Positions 1-4,443 of a DNA stretch of 6,530 nt are shown in pieces. Every line of letters begins with the position of its first letter. Position 1 is the first letter of the stretch. The notes beneath the pieces were generated by a model. It was not told where the DNA came from. It saw only the letters and a list, made by a program, of their open reading frames with translations, and made no database searches. This DNA is from Methanosarcinaceae archaeon (GTDB lineage: Archaea > Halobacteriota > Methanosarcinia > Methanosarcinales > Methanosarcinaceae). The stretch is from the NCBI GenBank assembly GCA_017613335.1, contig JAGAEB010000159.1, forward strand, positions 1 to 6,530, given 5' to 3'. Made by a program: the position numbers and the translations under genes.

Positions 1-121
1 CGAAGGGAGCAGATTTTTGGAAGGTGCATATAGAAAACGGAAAATCTGCGAGCGAAGGGAGCAGATTTTTGGAAGGTGCACATAGAAAACGGAAAATCTG
101 CGACCGAAAGGAGCAGATTTT
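1..121 (-). repeat. Tandem 52-bp repeat carrying a palindromic hairpin element
   Basis: Two full 52-bp units (1-52 and 53-104) differ at few positions, and a third, slightly diverged, begins at 105 and breaks off at 121. Each unit junction forms a hairpin with 9-bp arms AAAATCTGC and GCAGATTTT (41-49 with 61-69; 93-101 with 113-121) around a TTCG-containing loop. Read on the minus strand, the sense of pcn, each hairpin is followed by CCGTTTTC. The same element, in the same orientation relative to its gene, follows mscL at the other end of the window. The array is cut by the window edge, so its full size is unknown. A role as a 3'-end or terminator-like element is inference. Confidence 0.9.
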
Positions 122-147
122 GGATCCGCCTGCGGCGGATCCTTTTT
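122..147 (+). terminator. Hairpin plus T-run terminator convergent to pcn
   Basis: A perfect 9-bp stem, GGATCCGCC (122-130) and GGCGGATCC (134-142), closes a TGC loop and is followed on the plus strand by TTTTT (143-147) and another T4 after CGG. The T-run makes it a plus-strand terminator, presumably for a gene left of the window that converges on pcn. On the minus strand the same stem lies just after the pcn stop codon but is followed by AAAATC, so it is less convincing as the pcn terminator. Confidence 0.7.
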
Positions 148-153
148 CGGTTT

Positions 154-891
154 TCAGTCTGATTCGATGCGCGGCGCGAGCAGGAACGTGACATTTCCGT
201 TGCCGGCAGCGATGTCGAAATTGATCAGGATCGGGAAATCGCGGCCGATCGAGAGGGAGACGACGCTTTCTCTGCCGATCGGTTTTGAGATGTTTGCCAG
301 ATAGTCGAGCGAAAATAAGGAACAGGCATCTCCGGATTTCAGTTCGATGAGTTCAGAGGCATCCATTTCGAGACGGACGGAATCCGTGTCGCCTTTGGCT
401 TCCATGCAGAAGCGGTTTCCGTCAACGCTGAGCATGATGTGGTCAGAGACCTTTTCGGCGGCTTTGACGGCTTTTTTGAGGTCCTGTCCTTTGAAGACGA
501 CTTTTGCCGGGAGGTCGAGCTGCGGGATGCGCGGCTCCGTGCGGATGGTCGCCGGATCAAGAAGAGCCATAGTGTAAGTCAGACCGCTGAATCTGATCAG
601 GAGTTTCTGGGTCTCCTCGTTGAGTTCGAGGTCTGCCGGCGTTTTTTTGTCAGCGATGGCCAGAATGTCGGCCATCTTCGTCAGATCGAGACCGATCTCG
701 CCTTCCGTCGCTTCAAACGAATCGAATGCAGAAGCTTTCAGGTCAAAAATGACCATCGCGACATTTGCCGCATCGACCGCCTTGACGGCGATGCCGTCTG
801 TCAGGATCCTGAGGCGGACTTCTTCAACGATAACGGAAAGAGCTGCAATGGAATCTCTTAAAAGTTCAATGTCAATTGATGCCTTAAACAT
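154..891 (-). CDS. pcn: DNA polymerase sliding clamp (archaeal PCNA)
   Basis: The 245-residue product has the usual length of an archaeal PCNA. It is a ring-forming clamp, normally a homotrimer, that tethers DNA polymerase, FEN1, ligase and RFC-loaded partners to duplex DNA. The N-terminus MFKASIDIELLRDSI, the internal LRILTDGIAVKAVDAANVA segment (interdomain fold of the first half), and the C-terminal block ending LLAPRIESD match the two-domain clamp architecture. The terminal LAPRI segment corresponds to the strand that helps form the PIP-box partner pocket. I chose the ATG at 889-891 because it starts exactly at the family N-terminus and is preceded by GAAGGG (897-902). The frame stays open up to 1014, but those extra 41 codons show no PCNA similarity. 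tfs lies upstream on the same strand behind its own terminator, so pcn is probably transcribed separately. Confidence 0.96.
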   Translation of the reverse strand: MFKASIDIELLRDSIAALSVIVEEVRLRILTDGIAVKAVDAANVAMVIFDLKASAFDSFEATEGEIGLDLTKMADILAIADKKTPADLELNEETQKLLIRFSGLTYTMALLDPATIRTEPRIPQLDLPAKVVFKGQDLKKAVKAAEKVSDHIMLSVDGNRFCMEAKGDTDSVRLEMDASELIELKSGDACSLFSLDYLANISKPIGRESVVSLSIGRDFPILINFDIAAGNGNVTFLLAPRIESD

Positions 892-896
892 GGTAT

Positions 897-902
897 CCCT
901 TC
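897..902 (-). promoter_or_regulatory. Ribosome binding site of pcn
   Basis: The minus strand reads GAAGGG five bases before the ATG at 891. It supports the internal start over the in-frame upstream ATGs. Confidence 0.6.
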
Positions 903-1035
903 TTTTCGGATATTTATGACAATCCGGGAATATCTGCCAGATGGCTGCCGCGACAGGACGCATCTGAAAACCGCTTACGGTAAGCCCGATCCGGTCAATC
1001 ACATGATGACACATGACGTTTTTCCGGAAACGAAT

Positions 1036-1048
1036 GCTTATGATAAGC
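1036..1048. promoter_or_regulatory. Inverted repeat in the pcn leader, operator-like
   Basis: GCTTATGATAAGC is a perfect 6-bp inverted repeat around a single G. It lies between the candidate pcn TATA box (1081-1090) and the pcn start, at or just after the expected transcription start. That is a common place for an archaeal repressor site. No regulator is recognised, so this is a weak call. Confidence 0.25.
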
Positions 1049-1080
1049 TCATGTATGACGTATGAGATAGAAAAACACTG

Positions 1081-1090
1081 TTTATAAATT
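1081..1090 (-). promoter_or_regulatory. Candidate pcn TATA box
   Basis: The minus strand reads AATTTATAAA, close to the archaeal TATA consensus. It begins 14 bases beyond the tfs terminator T-run. Initiation about 25 bases downstream, near 1057-1060, would give pcn a leader of about 165 nt. A weaker alternative, ATAAATATCC near 911-920, would imply a nearly leaderless transcript, which fits poorly with the Shine-Dalgarno sequence. Confidence 0.4.
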
Positions 1091-1103
1091 TTCTGAATCT
1101 GCC

Positions 1104-1146
1104 AAAAAATGATCCGAAAAAACAGAATGATCTGTTTTTCCGGATC
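1104..1146 (-). terminator. Terminator of tfs
   Basis: On the minus strand a 15-bp stem with one G-T pair (1132-1146 pairing with 1111-1125) closes a 6-nt loop. After one base it is followed by six T residues (1104-1109). It lies 29 bp beyond the tfs stop codon and separates tfs from the pcn promoter. Confidence 0.8.
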
Positions 1147-1174
1147 TCCGGCTGTTTTTCCGCCGGCGCATTAT

Positions 1175-1492
1175 TCAGTCATATTCACGCCAGGTGTTTC
1201 CGCACTTGGTGCATCTGAAAAAGCGCGTTTCGGATTCATCGGCGGAACGGAGCTGACGGAGCCACCAGTAAGCTGTCTGGTTTCCGCATTCCGGGCAGCG
1301 CTCTTCGATCGTCGGAAGCGCTTCACCGTCATTGCCGTCGAGGACCACGATCTCTTTGTCATTGATCTCGGATTTGAATGAAAGGTTTTCTTTGTCTTCT
1401 TCTTTGATGTTGTAGGTATAGTTGCATTTGCGGCATCTGAATTCGCCTTTGATCGGCGTCATCAGGCTTTTGCACTTAGGACAAAACTGCAT
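1175..1492 (-). CDS. tfs: Transcription factor S (TFS), archaeal TFIIS/RPB9-like cleavage factor
   Basis: The product has 105 residues, the normal length for archaeal TFS. This protein stimulates endonucleolytic cleavage of the nascent transcript in backtracked RNA polymerase and so rescues stalled elongation and improves fidelity. Two zinc ribbons are visible: N-terminal C4-x2-C7 with C20-x2-C23, and C-terminal C66-x2-C69 with C94-x2-C97. Between the last two pairs lies the hallmark QLRSADE loop (residues 80-86), whose acidic pair D85-E86 is inserted into the polymerase active site. The ATG at 1490-1492 begins directly at the first ribbon (MQFCPKC) and has a GGGGG Shine-Dalgarno six bases upstream. 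The frame is open further, to 1771, but that extension translates TATA-box and repeat DNA. A hairpin/T6 terminator follows the gene and a candidate TATA box lies at 1591-1600. Confidence 0.95.
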   Translation of the reverse strand: MQFCPKCKSLMTPIKGEFRCRKCNYTYNIKEEDKENLSFKSEINDKEIVVLDGNDGEALPTIEERCPECGNQTAYWWLRQLRSADESETRFFRCTKCGNTWREYD

Positions 1493-1498
1493 ATTATT

Positions 1499-1503
1499 CC
1501 CCC
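1499..1503 (-). promoter_or_regulatory. Ribosome binding site of tfs
   Basis: The minus strand reads GGGGG followed by six bases and ATG. It fixes the tfs start at 1492, against the longer open frame. Confidence 0.6.
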
Positions 1504-1590
1504 AATTAAAAACTGCCGTCCTGTTCCTTTTCCGGGCAGGCATCAGTGACAGCTTCCTTATGAACATGAACCCAAAGCGGCTGCAAAGCA

Positions 1591-1600
1591 GATATAAAAC
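1591..1600 (-). promoter_or_regulatory. Candidate tfs TATA box
   Basis: The minus strand reads GTTTTATATC, a good archaeal TATA element. Initiation near 1570 would leave a leader of roughly 75-80 nt before the tfs ATG. The phased TGTAAAC repeats begin at this box and extend upstream of it. Confidence 0.5.
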
Positions 1601-1732
1601 TGCTGTCAGCGGTGTGAGAGCTGCAGGCGGCTGTAAAACTGCTGTAAACGACTGTAAAACTGTTGTAACGGCTGCAGACTGTTGTAAACGGTTGTCAGAC
1701 GTTTCATAACGGATGTAAATGGATGAACGGAC
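1593..1732. repeat. About 14 degenerate TGTAAAC-type repeats at 9-11 bp spacing
   Basis: On the plus strand, variants of TGTAAAC(G/T)G start at about 1595, 1604, 1613, 1622, 1632, 1643, 1653, 1664, 1673, 1683, 1693, 1703, 1714 and 1724. The best copies are at 1632, 1643, 1653, 1683 and 1714. The spacing averages close to 10 bp, about one helical turn, so the motif faces the same side of the helix for some 140 bp upstream of the tfs TATA box. No long open frame of coding character runs through it. Function is not known to me. Confidence 0.7.
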
Positions 1733-1878
1733 ATCATGCCGGATGCGTGATCCTTCGGAAGGATACCGCATGCGCCCTGTCCGGCGAAGGTAAACTGAAA
1801 GAATGCATATAATGAATTTAACGGTTTCTCTTGTTTCGCCGGAGATCCGTATCGGATCATTGTCTGCGTGAACGGCCT

Positions 1879-1955
1879 ATGTAAACTGACTGTGTAAACG
1901 ACCAATGTAAACTGACTGTGTGAACGGCCGATGTAACTGACCGTATGAACTGCCT
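1879..1955. repeat. 26-bp tandem repeat made of two 13-bp half-units, three copies
   Basis: Copies start at 1879, 1905 and 1931. The first 17 bases of copies one and two are identical, ATGTAAACTGACTGTGT; the third has lost one base and diverged. Each copy splits into two related 13-bp halves of the form RTGTRAACKRCC. A remnant of an earlier half-unit, CTGCGTGAACGGCC, precedes them at 1864-1877. The core is the same TGTAAAC word as in the repeats at 1593-1732, but with a 13-bp instead of a 10-bp period. Confidence 0.85.
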
Positions 1956-1990
1956 GCACGGCCGGCAGATCTGATACCCGTCCGTCCGTT

Positions 1991-2698
1991 TTACGCAAAC
2001 ATATCCATGATCGAAGGTGTGACGAAAGCTTCGATAAAAGCAGCAATGAGCAGCATCGGAAGGATGATGAGGATAAATGCCGCCACGGCTTCTTTCAGCT
2101 CGTCTTTCCAGGCTGAAAATGAAAATCTTTCTTCATACAGAAGGATCACCGGCGAAAGACCGAGACGCAGCCCTGCGGCGCAGGCCAGAAAAACGGCGGA
2201 AAGCTCGAATATGCCGTGCGGCAGAAGACCTGCCAGGATGAAGGCGATGCCTCTGCCTTCAGAGATCATCTCAACGACCGCACCGACGGCAAATCCGTTG
2301 AAAAAGGAAATGAAAACGGGCGCAATGACCGGAATGATCCCCAGAATGACTGATGCAAACGCGACCGAGGCATTATTGATGATCAGAAAGACAAAAAGAC
2401 TGCCGGGATCTTCCGATGATATCCCGTCGAGTTTTTCCGCCATCCCTTCCATGATCGTCTGAGATATTTCCGGATCGGATGCGGACATTTCATAGCCGGC
2501 CAGCATCCCGGCCGTAAAAAAAAGGATAACGACAGCTGTCCATAACAGATGTTTTCTGATAAAATATGTGACAAAATCCGCATATCCTGAAAAAACGGAG
2601 CGCCAAAAACCCTCAGCAGGCTTCTTTTCGGGCATGTCCTGATCTTCAGGAACAGGGACATTCTCAGGTAAGTCCGGTGTCTTGTATTCTTCGTTCAT
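1991..2698 (-). CDS. SpoIIM/DUF95-family integral membrane protein
   Basis: The 235-residue product belongs to the family named after Bacillus stage II sporulation protein M, which is widespread in archaea that do not sporulate; its archaeal role is unknown. A soluble acidic, proline-rich N-terminal tail (about residues 1-30) precedes hydrophobic segments near 52-69, 101-130, 132-145, 150-175 and 208-228. Family landmarks are the N108-N109 pair, N134-G135, and P160-H161-G162-x-F164-E165-L166, followed by GLRLG (176-180). The C-terminal AAFIEAFVTP is also typical. The start at 2696-2698 overlaps the 3' end of the FeoA-domain gene by 35 bp and has only a weak purine-rich leader (GGAAAAACGATC), so translational coupling is likely. 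That leader and start codon are a duplicate of sequence 35 bp upstream. Confidence 0.88.
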   Translation of the reverse strand: MNEEYKTPDLPENVPVPEDQDMPEKKPAEGFWRSVFSGYADFVTYFIRKHLLWTAVVILFFTAGMLAGYEMSASDPEISQTIMEGMAEKLDGISSEDPGSLFVFLIINNASVAFASVILGIIPVIAPVFISFFNGFAVGAVVEMISEGRGIAFILAGLLPHGIFELSAVFLACAAGLRLGLSPVILLYEERFSFSAWKDELKEAVAAFILIILPMLLIAAFIEAFVTPSIMDMFA

Positions 2699-2999
2699 GA
2701 TCGTTTTTCCGTTGTCCTGTATTTTCTGTTCGTGATCGTTTTTCCGTTGTCTGATCGGTGAGGACGATCACTGAATCCGCATCTCTTTTTCTGATGGCGA
2801 TCTCGCAGCCGCGGATCCGGACTTCGATCGGATCGCCGAAGGGAGCATATTTGCGGAAAGAAATCCGGGCGCCCGGCGTAAATCCCATATTTTCCATGAC
2901 ACGGCGGTCTTCCGGACCGGCTTCGAGAAGAACGATCTTTCCGGAATCTCCGGGGACCATGTCGGACAGTTTTTTGTAATTCAGCGGTTTTCTTTCCAT
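2664..2999 (-). CDS. FeoA-domain protein with an extended C-terminus
   Basis: The 111-residue product contains an SH3-like FeoA domain at about residues 6-82. It shows the pattern LSDMVPGDSGKI (11-22), then a central RRVMENMGFTPGARI (32-46), YAPFGDPIEV (51-60) and GCEIAIRK (64-71). FeoA domains work with the ferrous iron transporter FeoB or form the C-terminal part of metal-dependent regulators; no FeoB is present here, so the specific role is open. The ATG at 2997-2999 has no strong Shine-Dalgarno and lies 48 bp after cofE. The last 22 residues (90-111) are charged, lie beyond the domain, and are encoded by a duplicated segment and by DNA shared with the SpoIIM-like gene. Restoring one base (position 2732) would end the protein at residue 89. 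Confidence 0.85.
   Translation of the reverse strand: MERKPLNYKKLSDMVPGDSGKIVLLEAGPEDRRVMENMGFTPGARISFRKYAPFGDPIEVRIRGCEIAIRKRDADSVIVLTDQTTEKRSRTENTGQRKNDHERRIQDTGLT
2694..2751. repeat. 23-bp direct repeat with 35-bp period over the feoA/spoIIM junction
   Basis: Positions 2694-2716 and 2729-2751 are identical at 22 of 23 bases. The copy at 2694-2716 contains the ATG of the SpoIIM-like gene; in the other copy that codon is ACG. The 35-bp offset is not a multiple of three, so the copies are read in different frames of the FeoA gene. Confidence 0.95.
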
Positions 3000-3020
3000 A
3001 ATCGGTCAATACATCACTGT

Positions 3021-3041
3021 TTCCGGGAAATCGTCCCGGGA
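3021..3041. other. Intercistronic hairpin between cofE and the FeoA-domain gene
   Basis: Arms 3021-3028 and 3034-3041 can pair over 8 bp, with one G-T pair, around a 5-nt loop; the core is CCGGGA/TCCCGG. No T-run follows on the minus strand, so it is more likely an mRNA processing or stability element, or chance, than a terminator. Confidence 0.35.
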
Positions 3042-3047
3042 AGATGT

Positions 3048-3881
3048 TCAGGTTCCGGAAACATTTTTCGTTTCCGGTGCATAAACGGGAGACTTTTCAT
3101 TGGGCACTGAATGGATGTCGTTTTCTTTCAGAAGACGAAGACCCATGACGACGGCATCTTCCGCATCTTTCCTGAAGAATTCGGCTGCCTTCGTTTTCTC
3201 ATCCGTTCTCAGCGACAGGCCGCGGACGATGACGACCGGGCAGCCGCCGTTTCCTTCACCCATGATCAGATTGGCAGCGCCGGCGATCTCGTCGACGACG
3301 GCCTCTTCCGAGATCTCCAGGGTATGTCCGAAAAGATCTTCGCGGCCGATCCAGCTGCGGATCGCATGGATGCCGTAAAGACCGACGGCAACGTTCGTCT
3401 GGCCGATCTTGAAAGCGCGGCCGTTCGTATCCGTGATGACCACGCTGATCTTCCGGCCCGTCTTTTCTTCAACAGCTTTTCCGATCGTTTCTGCGGCCGA
3501 ATCAGGCTGCACCGGAAGTCTGATCATGAAATCTCCTTCCACGTTGGAGCCGTCGATGCCGGCATTGATGCAGATGTTCCCGTTTTTTGTTCTGACGAGC
3601 ATGAAAGGCGATTCGACGAAAACTTCTTCGCTGTCCTGAAGGACGGCCTCCGTGAAACGCGGATCTTTGCCGTTCATCGCGGAGATCCTGAGAGCCTCTT
3701 TTCCCGGCGTGATATCCGTCAGAAGGAAATGTCTGCCCTGCGCTTTTGAAACGATCGTTGATGCGATCACCAGAATATCATTGTCGCGGATATCATCCGT
3801 CAGCGAACAGATGATCTCTGCAATATCATCGCCTTTCTGAATGAAAGGAAAATTTTCGACAGACATCAGTTCAAGTTTCAC
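3048..3881 (-). CDS. cofE: Coenzyme F420-0:L-glutamate ligase
   Basis: The 277-residue product matches CofE. This enzyme uses GTP and a divalent metal to add L-glutamate residues to F420-0, forming F420-1 and F420-2, the hydride carrier of methanogens. Signature segments are the early STIVSKAQGR (41-50), GNICINAGIDGSN (101-113), and TDTNGRAFKIGQTNVAVG (150-167). D110 and D151 correspond to metal-binding acidic residues of the family. DEIAGAANLIMG lies toward the C-terminus. The length exceeds the roughly 250 residues usual for archaeal CofE, mainly through a polar tail ending in NVSGT. The start is a GTG (3879-3881) with GAAGG eight bases upstream; the first in-frame ATG, five codons later, lacks this spacing. 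It heads a possible operon with the FeoA-domain and SpoIIM-like genes. No other F420 biosynthesis gene is in the window. Confidence 0.95.
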   Translation of the reverse strand: MKLELMSVENFPFIQKGDDIAEIICSLTDDIRDNDILVIASTIVSKAQGRHFLLTDITPGKEALRISAMNGKDPRFTEAVLQDSEEVFVESPFMLVRTKNGNICINAGIDGSNVEGDFMIRLPVQPDSAAETIGKAVEEKTGRKISVVITDTNGRAFKIGQTNVAVGLYGIHAIRSWIGREDLFGHTLEISEEAVVDEIAGAANLIMGEGNGGCPVVIVRGLSLRTDEKTKAAEFFRKDAEDAVVMGLRLLKENDIHSVPNEKSPVYAPETKNVSGT

Positions 3882-3889
3882 GTTTAATG

Positions 3890-3894
3890 CCTTC
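3890..3894 (-). promoter_or_regulatory. Ribosome binding site of cofE, supporting a GTG start
   Basis: The minus strand reads GAAGG, then eight bases, then GTG. This spacing favours the GTG at 3881 over the ATG at 3866. Confidence 0.65.
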
Positions 3895-4153
3895 TTTCGA
3901 CTCTTTCATTTCGGGATCTTTTCATTTTCCGGATCCATTCATTTTTCCGGAAACGATCCGGAACGGACGGAAATACCCGGAACGACTGATCTGTTTTTCG
4001 ATACAGTCAGCCGAATCTGAGCTGAATAAGCATTACTCATAAATAAGGGCATCTCTGTTAATGACACAAAAAGCCGGAAAGGAACAGAAACAGGCACAAA
4101 TACCGGTCATCCGGACAATTCCGGTCTTCCGGAACCATCAGGATTCACCGGAA

Positions 4154-4217
4154 CGGCAAATGATGAAAGTTACCCCACCTTGAGCAAAGTATGAAGATAT
4201 TATTCAGACTGATGCCG
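4154..4217 (+). ncRNA. Candidate C/D box guide sRNA (archaeal snoRNA-like), probable 16S rRNA target
   Basis: All parts of an archaeal C/D sRNA occur in order and at normal spacing. They are: a 5-bp terminal stem CGGCA (4154-4158) with TGCCG (4213-4217); box C ATGATGA (4160-4166), a full consensus match; a 13-nt guide (4167-4179); box D' TTGA (4180-4183), one mismatch; box C' ATGAAGA (4191-4197), one mismatch; an 11-nt guide (4198-4208); and box D CTGA (4209-4212). The stem leaves exactly three unpaired bases before the tandem G-A pairs, which is kink-turn geometry for L7Ae binding. The first guide contains GTTACCCCACC, the complement of GGTGGGGTAAC, a conserved 16S rRNA segment near E. coli position 255. 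Such RNAs direct fibrillarin 2'-O-methylation five bases from box D or D'. I recognise no target for the second guide. Promoter and transcript ends are not established. Confidence 0.75.
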
Positions 4218-4252
4218 ATCCTGTGACGCCTATCCTTTCCGGATTTCTGTTT

Positions 4253-4291
4253 ACAGGGATCCGTCATTTTGTCCCTGTTTTCCTTTTTTTT
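4253..4291 (+). terminator. Hairpin and T-rich terminator between the sRNA candidate and the SelB-like gene
   Basis: ACAGGGA (4253-4259) pairs perfectly with TCCCTGT (4272-4278) across a 12-nt loop. It is followed by a T-rich stretch ending in eight T residues (4284-4291). It lies 36 bp after the sRNA candidate and about 150 bp before the SelB-like start. It could end the sRNA precursor or act within a long leader of the downstream gene. Confidence 0.6.
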
Positions 4292-4430
4292 GCCTGCTTC
4301 CGTTTTTATCTGTCAGCTGCCCGGTCGTTCATCCGGCGGCCTGAAAATGAGTTTTTTTCAGAAAGTATTAATTCATTTAACAATGTTGTAGGCGGCAGTT
4401 AAATCATCTTCACATTAAATCCGTTTATGA

Positions 4431-4440
4431 AAGGAGGATC
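4431..4440 (+). promoter_or_regulatory. Strong ribosome binding site of the SelB-like gene
   Basis: AAGGAGGATC is nearly a full complement of the 16S rRNA 3' end, with GGAGG six bases before the ATG at 4444. It is the strongest ribosome binding site in the window. Confidence 0.85.
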
Positions 4441-4443
4441 AAA

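Larger units (their letters stand above)
1493..1990. other. 498-bp spacer between the SpoIIM-like gene and tfs
   Basis: I find no gene here. The stretch holds the tfs promoter region, the phased repeats (1593-1732), a central segment with two short perfect hairpins (1750-1764, ATCCTT/AAGGAT; 1844-1858, GATCCG/CGGATC), and the 26-bp tandem repeat (1879-1955). No convincing T-run terminator for the SpoIIM-like gene is visible on the minus strand. Frames crossing it carry the imprint of the repeats and are not believable proteins. Confidence 0.7.
3882..4443. other. 562-bp divergent spacer between cofE and the SelB-like gene
   Basis: No protein gene is visible. The left part (3925-4160) is unusually rich in CCGGAA-type words, with ten CCGG sites. 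A possible TATA element lies at 4038-4045 (TTATTTAT on the minus strand, ATAAATAA on the plus strand) and could serve cofE or a plus-strand transcript. The middle holds the candidate C/D box sRNA (4154-4217) and a plus-strand terminator (4253-4291). The right part is AT-rich and should contain the promoter of the SelB-like gene; ATTCATTTAAC near 4371-4381 and GTTAAATC near 4398-4405 are the best candidates, both weak. Confidence 0.6.

Noticed and set aside
1..121. CRISPR array
   Set aside because: The whole 52-bp unit repeats with almost no variation, so there are no unique spacers; it is a tandem repeat of a palindromic element.
892..1014. N-terminal extension of pcn in the open frame
   Set aside because: PCNA proteins begin at MFKA-like sequence, a ribosome binding site precedes that ATG, and the extension has no family similarity.
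1003..1100. Box C-like ATGATGA at 1003-1009
   Set aside because: No CTGA follows until 1093, about 85 bases away, and no flanking stem or internal boxes are found.
1493..1771. N-terminal extension of tfs in the open frame
   Set aside because: It translates the candidate TATA box and the TGTAAAC repeats; the real start is at the first zinc ribbon with GGGGG upstream.
1606..2046. 146-codon minus-strand frame
   Set aside because: It is a read-through of repeat DNA that overlaps the 3' end of the SpoIIM-like gene in another frame, has repetitive composition, and resembles no family.
2695..3009. 104-codon frame overlapping the FeoA-domain gene
   Set aside because: It is a shadow in another frame; the FeoA frame carries clear domain motifs and this one is arginine- and serine-rich with none.
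4191..4226. 11-codon frame MKILFRLMPIL and the neighbouring 7-codon MMKVTPP
   Set aside because: Both lack a convincing ribosome binding site, and their bases are better explained by boxes C, C' and D and the guides of the sRNA candidate.
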